DNA from: Hofstenia miamia
Taxonomy: Eukaryota; Xenacoelomorpha; Acoela
Length of the DNA stretch: 64,000 nucleotides
Direction: 5' to 3'
Assembly: GCA_004352715.1 (NCBI GenBank)
Contig: SCFE01000024.1
Location: forward strand, 673,088 to 737,087
Shown: piece after piece, positions 25,401 to 37,900 of the stretch
How the letters are laid out: every line of letters starts with the position of its first letter
Position numbering within the stretch: position 1 is the stretch's first letter
Program-made: the position numbers and the translations under genes
Notes under the pieces: generated by a model
The model's input: only the letters and a program-made list of their open reading frames with translations
Databases searched by the model: none
What the model was told of the DNA's origin: nothing

Positions 25401-27233
25401 TCCAGTGTTGTTTTAAGTTATCTTTATTATATCATGAACTATTAGCATCTAAAAATTTCTCAGGGTTATATATTAAAATAATTTTTTCTTTTTTTAGTTG
25501 AATGCAGTGCGGATGAACATCTCTGTTCAGAACCACTTAAATGCATCAAGAAAACAGCGTATTGCAACGGGGTGATTGATTGCAAAAATGGAGAAGATGA
25601 AAAGACGATGTATTGCAAAGACTGCAATGATTTCATTTGTGAATTAACCGAGATTTGCTTGTCAAAAGACAAAGTTTGTAATGGGTTTTATGATTGTGAT
25701 CCTAGTGGCTCATTCAAAGACTTGTCAGACGAAAGTAATTGCCAATGTCCAGAGTTTAAATGCGATTTTGGTTTATGTTTCTCAAAGGAAATGCTGTGCA
25801 ATGGGGAAGACGATTGCTATGTTAGAAATGATTTCAATGATGAACGCTACTGCAGTGAGCGGGATTTATTTCCAAAGTTCTGCAAAAAGTTTAAGTATAA
25901 TGATGCTCAAATCCAATACATTCTTAATAATGTCCGTCTAACTCTATTCAGGCAATTGAAGGATTCTCGTATTACAGGAAAAGAGCGATATCTATACAAT
26001 GTTGAACAATTTCGCTTGAATAAAGTAATTCCAGATAATTTGAAGATCGAACTTTCAATTTATGGAAAGCGAAGTCTTTGTGAAAATCCAAATTGGGAAA
26101 AGTTGTATGACAATAGTAAACATATTTTTTTACATTTAAGCAAAACAACATATACTGCAATTAATTTCACAATTTGTGTTCTAAATTCAGGTGGAATGGT
26201 GTTCGGCGTTCTTGGAAATGTCTCTATCATCATCTATTCCTTGGTAAAATGCAAGAAGGGTAATTACAATTACTTATTAATTGGAAACCTCGCTGTTGTT
26301 GATTTGTTTATGTGTATATTTCGAATGAGTTTCCGAATAGTTGAATTGTTTTGGGGAAAATTGATTTATGGAAGAAAGGAATTTTCCAATTTCTTTAATC
26401 TTTCCCCAGATTTCTACCCTCTATGCTATTACGTTACAAGTCTGAGAATAATAAATTTATGCACTTCACAATGGAATCTTGTTGGAGTGGCTCTTGAGAG
26501 ATTCATAATGACTAAGTTTCCAGTAAAAGCACAATCACTTCTTTCCGTAAGAAATAGGATTTGCTTCCTTTTTGTTCTCAACAGTTCTTCAATTGCATTA
26601 GCAATATGGTTCAGCTACCAATCAACATGGGAATTTGTTTCAACTCTATATCCTTACGCAATACATGATTTCAATCTTCATTGTTCATTTGGATTCTTAA
26701 GATCTTACGAAATTAATAAATTTCTAGTTGAAAATTCCTGGTATGAGAGTTTAATCTTCAACAACGTCTACAACTTGATTAACCGAATCTCAGAAATATT
26801 TTCCTTTATTCTGCTCCCCGTATCTATTCAATCATTACTGTATGTCCTTGTCATATACTCGAGCAAGAAAAAAAGAGAGAAATCAATTTTGGCAAAGAGA
26901 TGCATGAGATTCTCGTTCATTTGTTTGACTAGCAATGTCCTGTATCTCGTATTTATGTCTCCACTATTTTATCATAAGATCATTCTTATGAGAGCTTATT
27001 GGTTGCGGGATTCTTACATATCAAAATCCGTTAATCATGCGATTTTGCCTTGGAGCACTGATGAAAAGTACAATAAATTTGGTTTGTTTGCTTTGAGTCA
27101 GTTTGATAAATATGTATTTCGTACGTCTGAGGACTACTTCCTACTAATGAGTGCGATTAACCCTTGGATATACATCATTCTTTCATCAGAAATCCGCAAG
27201 AGATTGAGTAGTCTATTTTTCACTAACTCTTAA
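19435..27233 (+). CDS. LDLa-rich rhodopsin-type 7TM receptor, copy 1
   Basis: Three exons: 19435-20577, 23241-23304 and 25498-27233, with GT-AG borders and matching phases, give 980 residues. The start is chosen because the ATG opens a signal peptide (MFLAWKVLLLLLLQ). About 12 LDLa-like modules follow to roughly residue 521; the eighth is atypical and intron 1 splits the ninth. A linker of about 100 residues with no visible leucine-rich repeat precedes TM1. 7TM landmarks: GN in TM1 (N643), LAVVD in TM2 (D671), Cys712/Cys798 as the likely extracellular disulfide, ERF in place of DRY after TM3 (736-738), Pro843 in TM5 and NPWIY in TM7 (957-961). It should be a cell-surface receptor coupling to G proteins. 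The closest described architecture is Lymnaea GRL101 and the relaxin-receptor (LGR type C) group, which also have LRRs. The ligand is unknown. Confidence 0.92.
20578..23240 (+). other. Intron 1 of receptor copy 1
   Basis: Donor CAG/GTAAAA and acceptor TGCTTTAG/GTG. The intron interrupts an LDLa module between its second and third cysteine pairs. It holds a short telomere-like word (CCCTAACCCTAACC, 21669-21682) and an ORF at 21536-21790 also present in the mirror arm; I do not think that ORF is a gene. Confidence 0.85.
24335..24535 (-). mobile_element. LINE endonuclease fragment in intron 2, left arm
   Basis: The minus strand reads ICGDFNQ and, further on, SIIDLVLVQEDI and LQPLGRSKH, the C-terminal motifs of the AP-type endonuclease of non-LTR retrotransposons. 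It is truncated by a (TA)n tract at 24305-24329. Its mirror copy is at 34595-34800. Confidence 0.65.
24565..25122. mobile_element. Candidate hAT-type element in intron 2, left arm
   Basis: Starts CAGGCATAACGGGC and ends as the complement of CAGCGTTGGAATCGGGC, with GC-rich subterminal repeats (GGGTACGGGC, GGGCATGGGCCC). No 8-bp duplication is visible. The same GGGTACGGGCTACG words occur at 50850. The mirror copy is 34013-34570. Confidence 0.4.
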
Positions 27234-28245
27234 AAAGTTAGCAGACATTCACATTTCAACCCTGCATTTATTACCCATTGTATTCATTCATTCCTGCTAG
27301 AATTTACTTTATACATTTGAATTATTGAACTCAAACGAAATTTCGTTCAGTAATAATTATTGCTTTGAACTGGAATGCTAGTGTTTATTTCGTAAGACAG
27401 TATTGCAAAAATACGTTTTTTCTTAGTACCTTTGTCTCAAACCCTTTTTCATGATGAAATGAAAAAACATTTTTTTAAGACATGATAAAAACACTAAAAT
27501 ACATTATTCCGTTATCTAGGAAATTGTAATTTGTATGTAAAGCATTCTGGACGCATTTCATAGTCAAAATGGCTTACTAAAAATTCAAACAATCCAAATT
27601 CAGGACTTGTTGAAAATGCTGTTTTCTCAATATCATTATACTCATATAACCTTTCAATAACCTGATTTAAGACCAAGTGAAGTAAAAATTTCGATTCCCC
27701 ATAACTGAACCCTACGTTCATTAAGGGTTGCTAAAGTGTATGCATCATTTATTTTACTGACATTCCTTGCCTGACTATCAAAACACATTCTTTTCCATTA
27801 TATTTTTCTTGGAAATAACTACTAGAGAAACACAATATTTGATAATTCAATAGAAATACACAATGCACAATGGAAATTCTATAGTTTACAATATATGAAT
27901 GAACTTAGTTTACACTATTTTCATTTTATTGCATTGTTATAATTAAAGAACATAAAACAGACTCTAAATTTCATTCGCTAAAAATGAAATTTACTTAAAA
28001 CTGATTCAATAAAGTTAAAATGAGCGAGACACTTGAACTATGTAATAATTTATTCAATTTTGTAATTTTGAAAAAAAATTTCACAAATATTGTTTTCTAA
28101 TGTGCAATTGCTGCAAAGATCTATCTATATGCGAAAAAATTGTAGTGGCGTAATATATAGTATATATAAATGTATAATATCAAACTTTATCATTCATTGT
28201 TTCACGTTTCCAAGCACTATCATTGTTTGTAATTATTCTTCCACA
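27234..28245. other. 3' flank of receptor copy 1
   Basis: AT-rich. No AATAAA lies close behind the stop; one is near 28008. The segment 27500-27730 is absent from the mirror arm and has the minus-strand ORF 27512-27721 (69 codons, FLLHLVLNQVIERLYEYNDI...), coding-like but unrecognised. Confidence 0.45.
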
Positions 28246-28839
28246 ACAACTAATGCGCACTCCATTTCCACTATTGATACTAAGCTTACCTATCACGTGC
28301 GTTCTTGATATTTTAGGTCATCTAAAGCTATTTGCGGCAATTTTTATTTAATTTAAACAAGTCTCTAGATTTAACAAATGTTTTGGAAGGTTGGCGTTGC
28401 TTGTAAAACAGCACCAGAAATATATGCAATTTTCGATTTAATATCTTTATCAAACAAATTTGGAAAGAAATATATTTACAATTAACTACACCTAAGATAT
28501 TTATATATATATATATTTTTTTTTGAATACTAAGCTTCTAAAACAACTAATGCGCACTCCATTTCCACTATTGATACTAAACTTACCTATCACGTGCGTT
28601 CTTGATATTTTAGGTCATCTAAAGCTATTTGCGGCAATTTTTATTTAATTTAAACAAGTCTCTAGATTTAACAAATGTTTTGGAAGGTTGGCGTTGCTTG
28701 TAAAACAGCACCAGAAATATATGCAATTTTCGATTTAATATCTTTATCAAACAAATTTGGAAAGAAATATATTTACAATTAACTACACCTAAGATATTTA
28801 TAGATACATGTATATATGTATATATTTTTGAATACTAAG
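28246..28839 (+). repeat. Tandem duplication, two units of 297 bp
   Basis: Unit one starts at 28246 and unit two at 28543. Both begin ACAACTAATGCGCACTCC and end GAATACTAAGCTTCT. The mirror arm has one unit only, so the duplication followed the inverted duplication or is allelic. Confidence 0.85.
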
Positions 28840-28849
28840 CTTCTTTATC

Positions 28850-29113
28850 ATTTTATGAAAAACAACGAAAATTTTATTTGAGAGTACTTTCGGTACTTAC
28901 TGTACCATCGTTAGTCAAAATACAAAAATTATTTGGGGGTAAAATATAAGTTTACAAATCATTAATTAATTTAACTAAAACAAGTGAAGAGTTTGATGAC
29001 ATTTAGTATTTAAATTAGGTTTTTCTTCCTTAATATAAATTGATTCTGCGATCTTGGTGCATTTGTGTTTCATTAAAATATTGAACTTCCATTTTAAAAA
29101 AACTGCTTTGACC
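28850..29113 (-). mobile_element. PLE 3' end at palindrome centre, left
   Basis: Matches 2400-2640 of the first PLE on the opposite strand, including the C-terminal FNILMKH segment and the ribozyme-like core at 28888-28914. It reads out of the gap. Confidence 0.8.
28888..28914 (-). ncRNA. Mutated hammerhead-like core, left centre
   Basis: Same motif as 2572-2598, with a perfect GGTAC/GTACC stem and GAAA, but the core box is CTAACGA instead of CTGACGA. The lost G is essential in hammerheads, so this copy should be inactive. Confidence 0.45.
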
Positions 29114-30113
29114 NNNNNNNNNNNNNNNNNNNNNNNNNNNNNNNNNNNNNNNNNNNNNNNNNNNNNNNNNNNNNNNNNNNNNNNNNNNNNNNNNNNNNNN
29201 NNNNNNNNNNNNNNNNNNNNNNNNNNNNNNNNNNNNNNNNNNNNNNNNNNNNNNNNNNNNNNNNNNNNNNNNNNNNNNNNNNNNNNNNNNNNNNNNNNNN
29301 NNNNNNNNNNNNNNNNNNNNNNNNNNNNNNNNNNNNNNNNNNNNNNNNNNNNNNNNNNNNNNNNNNNNNNNNNNNNNNNNNNNNNNNNNNNNNNNNNNNN
29401 NNNNNNNNNNNNNNNNNNNNNNNNNNNNNNNNNNNNNNNNNNNNNNNNNNNNNNNNNNNNNNNNNNNNNNNNNNNNNNNNNNNNNNNNNNNNNNNNNNNN
29501 NNNNNNNNNNNNNNNNNNNNNNNNNNNNNNNNNNNNNNNNNNNNNNNNNNNNNNNNNNNNNNNNNNNNNNNNNNNNNNNNNNNNNNNNNNNNNNNNNNNN
29601 NNNNNNNNNNNNNNNNNNNNNNNNNNNNNNNNNNNNNNNNNNNNNNNNNNNNNNNNNNNNNNNNNNNNNNNNNNNNNNNNNNNNNNNNNNNNNNNNNNNN
29701 NNNNNNNNNNNNNNNNNNNNNNNNNNNNNNNNNNNNNNNNNNNNNNNNNNNNNNNNNNNNNNNNNNNNNNNNNNNNNNNNNNNNNNNNNNNNNNNNNNNN
29801 NNNNNNNNNNNNNNNNNNNNNNNNNNNNNNNNNNNNNNNNNNNNNNNNNNNNNNNNNNNNNNNNNNNNNNNNNNNNNNNNNNNNNNNNNNNNNNNNNNNN
29901 NNNNNNNNNNNNNNNNNNNNNNNNNNNNNNNNNNNNNNNNNNNNNNNNNNNNNNNNNNNNNNNNNNNNNNNNNNNNNNNNNNNNNNNNNNNNNNNNNNNN
30001 NNNNNNNNNNNNNNNNNNNNNNNNNNNNNNNNNNNNNNNNNNNNNNNNNNNNNNNNNNNNNNNNNNNNNNNNNNNNNNNNNNNNNNNNNNNNNNNNNNNN
30101 NNNNNNNNNNNNN
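29114..30113. other. Assembly gap, exactly 1000 N
   Basis: A round-number placeholder at the centre of the inverted repeat. The flanks are reverse complements of each other (ACTGCTTTGACC / GGTCAAAGCAGT). The real length and content are unknown. Confidence 1.
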
Positions 30114-30372
30114 GGGTCAAAGCAGTTTTTTTAAAATGGAAGTTCAATATTTTAATGAAACACAAATGCACCAAGATCGCAGAATCAATTTATATTAAGG
30201 AAGAAAAACCTAATTAAAATACTAAATGTCATCAAACTCTTCACTTGTTTTAGTTAAATTAATTAATGATTTGTAAATTTATATTTTACCCCCAAATAAT
30301 TTTTGTATTTTGACTAACGATGGTACAGTAAGTACCGAAAGTACTCTCAAATAAAATTTTCGTTGTTTTTCA
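30114..30372 (+). mobile_element. PLE 3' end at palindrome centre, right
   Basis: Mirror of 28850-29113. It encodes FNILMKHKCTKIAESIYI, the PLE C-terminus, then its non-coding 3' region. Confidence 0.8.
30314..30340 (+). ncRNA. Mutated hammerhead-like core, right centre
   Basis: CTAACGA, T, GGTAC-AGTAA-GTACC, GAAA. It shares the G-to-A change with its mirror copy, so the change predates the duplication or was homogenised. Confidence 0.45.
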
Positions 30373-31197
30373 TAAAATGATAAAGAAGCTTAGTATTCAA
30401 AAATATATCCATATATACATGTATCTATAAATATCTTAGGTGTAGTTAATTGTAAATATATTTCTTTCCAAATTTGTTTGATAAAGATATTAAATCGAAA
30501 ATTGCATATATTTCTGGTGCTGTTTTACAAGCAACGCCAACCTTCCAAAACATTTGTTAAATCTAGAGACTTGTTTAAATTAAATAAAAATTGCCGCAAA
30601 TAGCTTTAGATGACCTAAAATATCAAGAACGCACGTGATAGGTAAGTTTAGTATCAATATTGGAAATGGAGTGCGCATTAGTTGTTGTGGAAGAATAATT
30701 ACAAACAATGATAGTGCTTGGAAACGTGAAACAATGAATGATAAAGTTTGATATTATACATTTATATATACTATATATTACGCCACTACAATTTTTCGCA
30801 TATAGATAGATCTTTGAAGCAATTGCACATTAGAAAACAATATTGTTGAAATTTTTTTTCAAAATTACAAAATTGAATAAATTATTACATAGTTCAAGTG
30901 TTTCGCTCATTTTAACTTTATTGAATCAGTTTTAATTAAATTTCATTTTTAGCGAATGAAATTTAGAGGTTGTTTTATGTTCTTTAATTATAACAATGCA
31001 ATAAAATGAAAATAGTGTAAACTAGGTTCATTCATATATTGTAAACTATAGAATTTCCATTGGTCATTGTGTATTTCTATTGAATTATCAAATATTGTGT
31101 TTCTCTAGTAGTTATTTCCAAGAAAAATATAATGGAAAAGAATGTGTTTTGATAGTCAGGCAAGGAATGTCAGTAAAATAAATTATGCATACACTTT

Positions 31198-31650
31198 ACA
31201 AACCCAAAATAAAGGTGGGGTTAAGTTTTCGGGATGGAATTGATTTTTATTTAATTTAACCTTAAGTAAGGCATATTTAAGGTAACTTTTTTAAATGAGA
31301 CTGAGCTGAGTAGCAGCGGATGGAATGATGAATGCGGATGGATGAAATGGAATCAAACTATTGGAAACCTGCGAATTGTTTTTAAAGATACATTTTGGTA
31401 ACTCATATAAAGACCTTTCTCTTAAAATTTGATTTTAAAGAATCCTACCTAAACACTAGTGATGAATGGTTACATTAACTCTGGAGTATTAATTAAGTTA
31501 TATCTCTATAATTGTACTATTGTGAAAGAAAAGAGAGAGTGAAAGTACTCATTACCCCGGAATGATGGAATCTGCAGGCAGTAGTATCTAAATTGTACAA
31601 TGTTATTATGCACATTTCTTTCCTGGATAATGATGTTTTAGTTTTTTTAT
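31198..31650. other. Right-arm-specific segment
   Basis: About 450 bp with no counterpart in the left arm, where an unrelated segment of about 230 bp sits at the same place. No ORF or inverted ends were recognised. Confidence 0.6.
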
Positions 31651-31901
31651 CATGTCTTAAAAAAATGTTTTTTCATTTCATCATGAAAAAGGGTTTGAGA
31701 CAAAGGTACTAAGAAAAAACGTATTTTTGCAATACTGTCTTACAAAATAAACACTAGCATTCCAGTTCAAAGCAATAATTATTACTGAACGAAATTTCGT
31801 TTGAGTTCAATAATTCAAATGTATAAAGTAAATTCTAGCAGGAATGAATGAATACAATGGGTAATAAATGCAGGGTTGAAATGTGAATGTCTGCTAACTT
31901 T

Positions 31902-34900
31902 TTAAGAGTTAGTGAAAAATAGGCTACTCAATCTCTTGCGGATTTCTGATGAAAGAATGATGTATATCCAAGGGTTAATCGCACTCATTAGTAGGAAGTA
32001 GTCCTCAGACGTACGAAATACATATTTATCAAACTGACTCAAAGCAAACAAACCAAATTTATTGTACTTTTCATCAGTGCTCCAAGGCAAAATCGCATGA
32101 TTAACGGATTTTGATATGTAAGAATCCCGCAACCAATAAGCTCTCATAAGAATGATCTTATGATAAAATAGTGGAGACATAAATACGAGATACAGGACAT
32201 TGCTAGTCAAACAAATGAACGAGAATCTCATGCATCTCTTTGCCAAAATTGATTTCTCTCTTTTTTTCTTGCTCGAGTATATGACAAGGACATACAGTAA
32301 TGATTGAATAGATACGGGGAGCAGAATAAAGGAAAATATTTCTGAGATTCGGTTAATCAAGTTGTAGACGTTGTTGAAGATTAAACTCTCATACCAGGAA
32401 TTTTCAACTAGAAATTTATTAATTTCGTAAGATCTTAAGAATCCATATGAACAATGAAGATTGAAATCATGTATTGCGTAAGGATATAGAGTTGAAACAA
32501 ATTCCCATGTTGATTGGTAGCTGAACCATATTGCTAATGCAATTGAAGAACTGTTGAGAACAAAAAGGAAGCAAATCCTATTTCTTAGGGAAAGAAGTGA
32601 TTTTGCTTTTAGTGGAAACTTAGTCATTATGAATCTCTCAAGAGCCACTCCAACAAGATTCCATTGGGAACTACATAAATTTATTGTTCTCAAGGTTGTA
32701 ACGTAATAGCATAGAGGGTAGAAATCTGGGGAAAGATTAAAGAAATTGGAAAATTCCTTTCTTCCATAAATCAATTTTCCCCAAAACAATTCAACTATTC
32801 GGAAACTCATTCGAAATATACACATAAACAAATCAACAACAGCGAGGTTTCCAATTAATAAGTAATTGTAATTACCCTTCTTGCATTTTACCAAGGAATA
32901 GATGATGATAGAGACATTTCCAAGAACGCCGAACACCATTCCACCTGAATTTAGAACACAAATTGTGAAATTAATTGCAGTATATGTTGTTTTGCTTAAA
33001 TGTAAAAAAATATGTTTACTATTGTCATACAACTTTTCCCAATTTGGATTTTCACAAAGACTTCGCTTTCCATAAATTGAAAGTTCGATCCTCAAATTAT
33101 CTGGAATTACTTTATTCAAGCGAAATTGTTCAACATTGTATAGATATCGCTCTTTTCCTGGAATACGAGAATCCTTCAATTGCCTGAATAGAGTTAGACG
33201 GACATTATTAAGAATGTATTGGATTTGAGCATCATTATACTTAAACTTTTTGCAGAACTTTGGAAATAAATCCCGCTCACTGCAGTAGCGTTCATCATTG
33301 AAATCATTTCTAACATAGCAATCGTCTTCCCCATTGCACAGCATTTCCTTTGAGAAACATAAACCAAAATCGCATTTAAACTCTGGACATTGGCAATGAC
33401 TTTCGTCTGACAAGTCTTTGAATGAGCCACTAGGATCACAATCATAAAACCCATTACAAACTTTGTCTTTTGACAAGCAAATCTCGGTTAATTCACAAAT
33501 GAAATCATTGCATTCTTTGCAATACATCGTCTTTTCATCTTCTCCATTTTTGCAATCAATCACCCCGTTGCAATACGCTGTTTTCTTGATGCATTTAAGT
33601 GGTTCTGAACAGAGATGTTCATCCGCACTGCATTCAACTAAAAAAAGAAAAAATTATTTTAATATATAACCCTGAGAAATTTTTAGATGCTAATAGTTCA
33701 TGATATAATAAAGATAACTTAAAACAACACTGGATAGCCAATCGTATATTCTTTCATTTTCAACTTTGATTTACGCCCGGTTGGGAACACATCCAGGCAT
33801 GATGGAACTATATTGGTCATTTATAGAACACAAATAAGCTGAATTTAGCTCTTGCTGTCATGAGCCTGGACATTACATCGCTTTACTATCTTATCACTAG
33901 GTGATGTAAGAATTTTTTAAATTTTTTTTCCGAAAATCTGAATTTCTTTTGAAATATGGAATAATTTAAATCACAAGCGTTTATCATGACAAAAGAACAC
34001 TTCTCCTTAGATCAGCGTTGGAATCGGGCCTGACTCAGGTCTAGGCCATGATAATATATTTAGAACATAGCCCAGCCCTGGTCGGTTGTTTTCTACAATT
34101 TTGGCATGGGTCATTTATGTTTTGTATGTTTTTATCAAAATCAAGTGAGAAAGGTTTTCTGAGGAATATTGTGAAACTCGATTTTTTCATAGAAACCACG
34201 CAGCTCATAAATGGCTAACTCTGAACTGCTTATTCATCAAAAAGGATATAGAGTTATCTGAGAATTCTTAAATGCCATCTATCGTCAAAAATAAGAACTT
34301 TCCCAAATCTGGTCATCAGCAGAAATCGGATAATAGTTTTAGCAATTATAAACAACTATTTTCAACTATTTTGGCAATTTAAATTTTATATTAACTATAT
34401 GGCCACTCTATTGGAAAATATGTGTGTTGTGGAACATATAATGCTTCATTTGCAAGCGTTGGCACTTTGATTATCAACTAGGGTAGGGCCCATGCCCAAT
34501 CCGTAGCCCGTACCCATAAAAATAGGCCCGTGGGTTCGTCCGTGCCCGTATTCTAAGCCCGTTATGCCTGTAGCTAAGTGAAAATATTTGTAACTATATC
34601 GTAAAAATGTTATAATTTGTGGGGATTTTAATCAATAATTTATTAATCAACAGTTTCAATCGCTAACGTATCAGCAAAATCTTGTTAACTTAGTAAAAGC
34701 TCAAACCCATGGTGACTCAATTATCGATTTGGTCTTAGTACAAGAAGACATCAAAGATGAGTATTTTAACGCTCGCATTCTACAACCTTTGGGAAGATCA
34801 AAACATTATATATATATATATATATCATTTACACTATTCAAACATAAATTTGAAAAAAAAATTTTAAAGCAAATTTTTTTTTCAAAATATCAAAAAAATT

Positions 34901-37900
34901 AGCTAGAAAAAATAAATAGCAGAATATTCTATAATTGAATTAATAAATTGATGAATTGTTTATATGCGGATGATCAATAAATATAATTATTAACAGATCA
35001 ATCATAAACCAAATTTATGTCAATATTAAAAATTCATTTTAAATTTAATAAAACATAGAATTAATCAATATTTGCATAATTTTTTTGTCTGGAAATATAA
35101 AATGTCAACGCAGTTAATTCCATGAAAAATGTAATCAAGCGATTTTAAAACATAATCTTGTAAAAAAATATATATACTTATATATAGAAAGTGGCGCTAA
35201 ATATTATCTAATGACATTTTCATAAATTGTCCATATATTTAGCACCAAATATATATATATGGAAATTTCGATTATTAGTCAAAATATTATTTCAATTAAA
35301 TCAGCAAGTCTTAGCTATATTATAAATTTATGTAAGAATAGTTCATGTTCTCGAAAATTTTCAATAGTTTAGTGTATTTGCCCTGTTCTAAGCAAACAAA
35401 TCACCACAAAGTTTTTTGCTTTTGTTGAAGGAAATAATTCTACTTTTATTTGCTTGAAAATATTGCATAATAATCTCATAGTTAGAATTAAATATTATTT
35501 AAATTTTGATATTGAGTAGGCCTTCCTAACATTTAAAATATTTGGGAATTGAAATTTAAAGATAAAATTTTAGTAATGTTCAGACATAATGTATAGTGAA
35601 TTGAAAATTTTTGACAGCTGATTGTAAACATATATTATCTCTCTTAGCAAGTGAATTTTAGAGTATAGGCATGATGTTGGATTGAGTAAGCAATAATGTG
35701 ATCAAAACAGAAATTAAATTAGAGAGAGAGAGAGGGAAAGTGGGAGAGTTTCAAACTGCAATTTTCACCATAACTTTATGATAAATTCAAATAAATTTTA
35801 ATTATAACAAGATAGTGGATACTTACATTCTTTACAAATGGATTCATCTGACCCATCAAGGCAATCAATGATTCCATCACACACATCCACCTAAAGCATT
35901 TTAGGACATACACACATACTAAGTACTAAATAGAAATCAAATATTGAATATGTTGTGCAATTTGGGTTTTTGAAAAAATAATACAATAAATGTTCAATGT
36001 CCAAGTTCATGTGATCATGAAGAAATAAGGGTATCCCATAGATGAATTATTTTACCCAATTGAGAGAATTAGTGTGTGGCTGTTGATACTGCCATATATA
36101 GCAGTTTATAGTACTATATGGAACAATTTTTCATATTAAACTATTAAGAAGACTGCCCATACAGTACATAACCAGCCCATAATAGTGAAGATGTAAATAT
36201 ATTAATGGATATGTAACATATAAATTTCTGCTTAAAAGATGGCAACTACCTTTTATGAAACCCTTCAGGGTTAGATCAATAAGAATTATTTTTGCCTACT
36301 GGGTAAAAATTTGGATTCTAGAAAGTTCTTGTTTTGAATTCATCTGTTTGAATAAAATTAGATTAATAATATCTAGAATTAGGCGTAATGTTGAACTTGA
36401 TTTGTTTTGATTATTAGGCCGACATTTCTATGAGGCAGATTGAATTAAATTTTCATATTTAGGTTCATCATTTGTATGCTGGGTAAAACATGAGTCATAA
36501 CAGTGTCTCTTGTGGTATTCCTCTGCTAACTTAAAATCAGATTAATTTTAACTATAATTGGAAATAATTCCCTGTAATGGTTGCGCTTAATCAATCAAAA
36601 TTTTATAATTACTTATACGGTGATTAATTTAAGAAACCAATTAATTCTCAAATTCATTAGTTTTTGACATTTTAGATAAACTGGTCATTTTAAGTCTATT
36701 CCAAATAAATATTTTCGATATGCTTACAGAAATTTTTAATCAAATATAAAATTAATTAAATTTTTAAATACTTTGTTGGTATAAGAACGGATATTTCCTT
36801 TTTATACTATGGATAAACCAAAGTTTAGATCAAAATACATATTTGAATGCAACATATCTTTGTAGATACCGAAATTCATTTGTGGCTAATTGGCAAACTT
36901 ATTTCTAATAGTTTAAACAAAAAGTAAGGAAACATATTCAAAAGGAAGCAGCTCTAATTAGGAGTTTATTGCCTGACTTGAAATTAATTAAAAAACTTTC
37001 AAGCAATTAAAATCTACACGATTCAAATTTGTATTGAGTTTCTTTCTAGCTAGATTTGTATGCCTTTTTCTCAGGTATTCCGATAAATTATCAAATTGGA
37101 ATTGTTAATCTGAGTAACTTGTTTGCCTAGTCGATGTAGCAGAAATGGATTTGGCAAATATGATTTAGTTTATAGAAAATAAACCATGCATCAACATAAA
37201 CAAATACTGATTCATTCCACACAATTAAATATTAGGTTAACAAAGTCACAACAGTTTATAAAAGCGTAATTTTTTATTTTACATCATTGCTTGTCGTCTA
37301 AAATCATAGCGAAATTTTCCAAAATATATTGTTCAAAGTCGTTCTTAAGATTTAGGAGTCAATTATGGGAGTTAGAAATGCCAAATTGAGAAAGGCAGAA
37401 TTTGATAAGGCAGTACTGTTAGAACCAACTAGCGCCTTGATGAATTGCTGAGGGATGACGGTTAGGGTTAGGGTTGGTGAGTTCCCTGAGCTGAGATTAA
37501 CACCCCAACAACCCTGAAAATTGGTCACTTTTTTGGACAATACCCAACCCAATCCTAATGATATGTAGACCAGACCCAACCTGATATTTGATATTCCCAA
37601 GACCATTTAAAAAAGTAGAACTAAAAAATAAATTAGATAAAATGGTAGAACATATTATAATAGTAAGAAATCTACAGATCGGCCCCTAATCGTTTATGAA
37701 ACTCCAAACCAATACCGATCTCTTACCACGACAAAAATTGATGGAGAACACTAAAATCTGAAAATCGCGTTTTATGGAGTACAAGCTGTTGCTTAAAGCA
37801 GTTTAGATTAGTTTCAACCAATAGTCGTTGTAAGCAAACAAAAACCTACATAACTAGCTAGTCGGCTATAGGAAATTTAATACTTTCTATCTATGCAATA

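Larger units (their letters stand above)
18247..29113 (+). repeat. Left arm of a giant inverted repeat
   Basis: Runs as the reverse complement of 30114-40972, with scattered substitutions and a few indels. It contains a complete receptor gene and ends in a PLE terminus beside the gap. Arm-specific segments are 27500-27730 and the duplicated 297-bp unit at 28246-28839. Confidence 0.92.

Noticed and set aside
27320-27370. Imperfect palindrome around CGAAATTTCG downstream of receptor copy 1
   Set aside because: Short perfect core and weak arms; expected by chance in AT-rich DNA.
28975-30217. Open reading frames of about 390 codons across the central gap on both strands
   Set aside because: Almost all codons are N; the readable ends are the PLE C-terminus and its complement.
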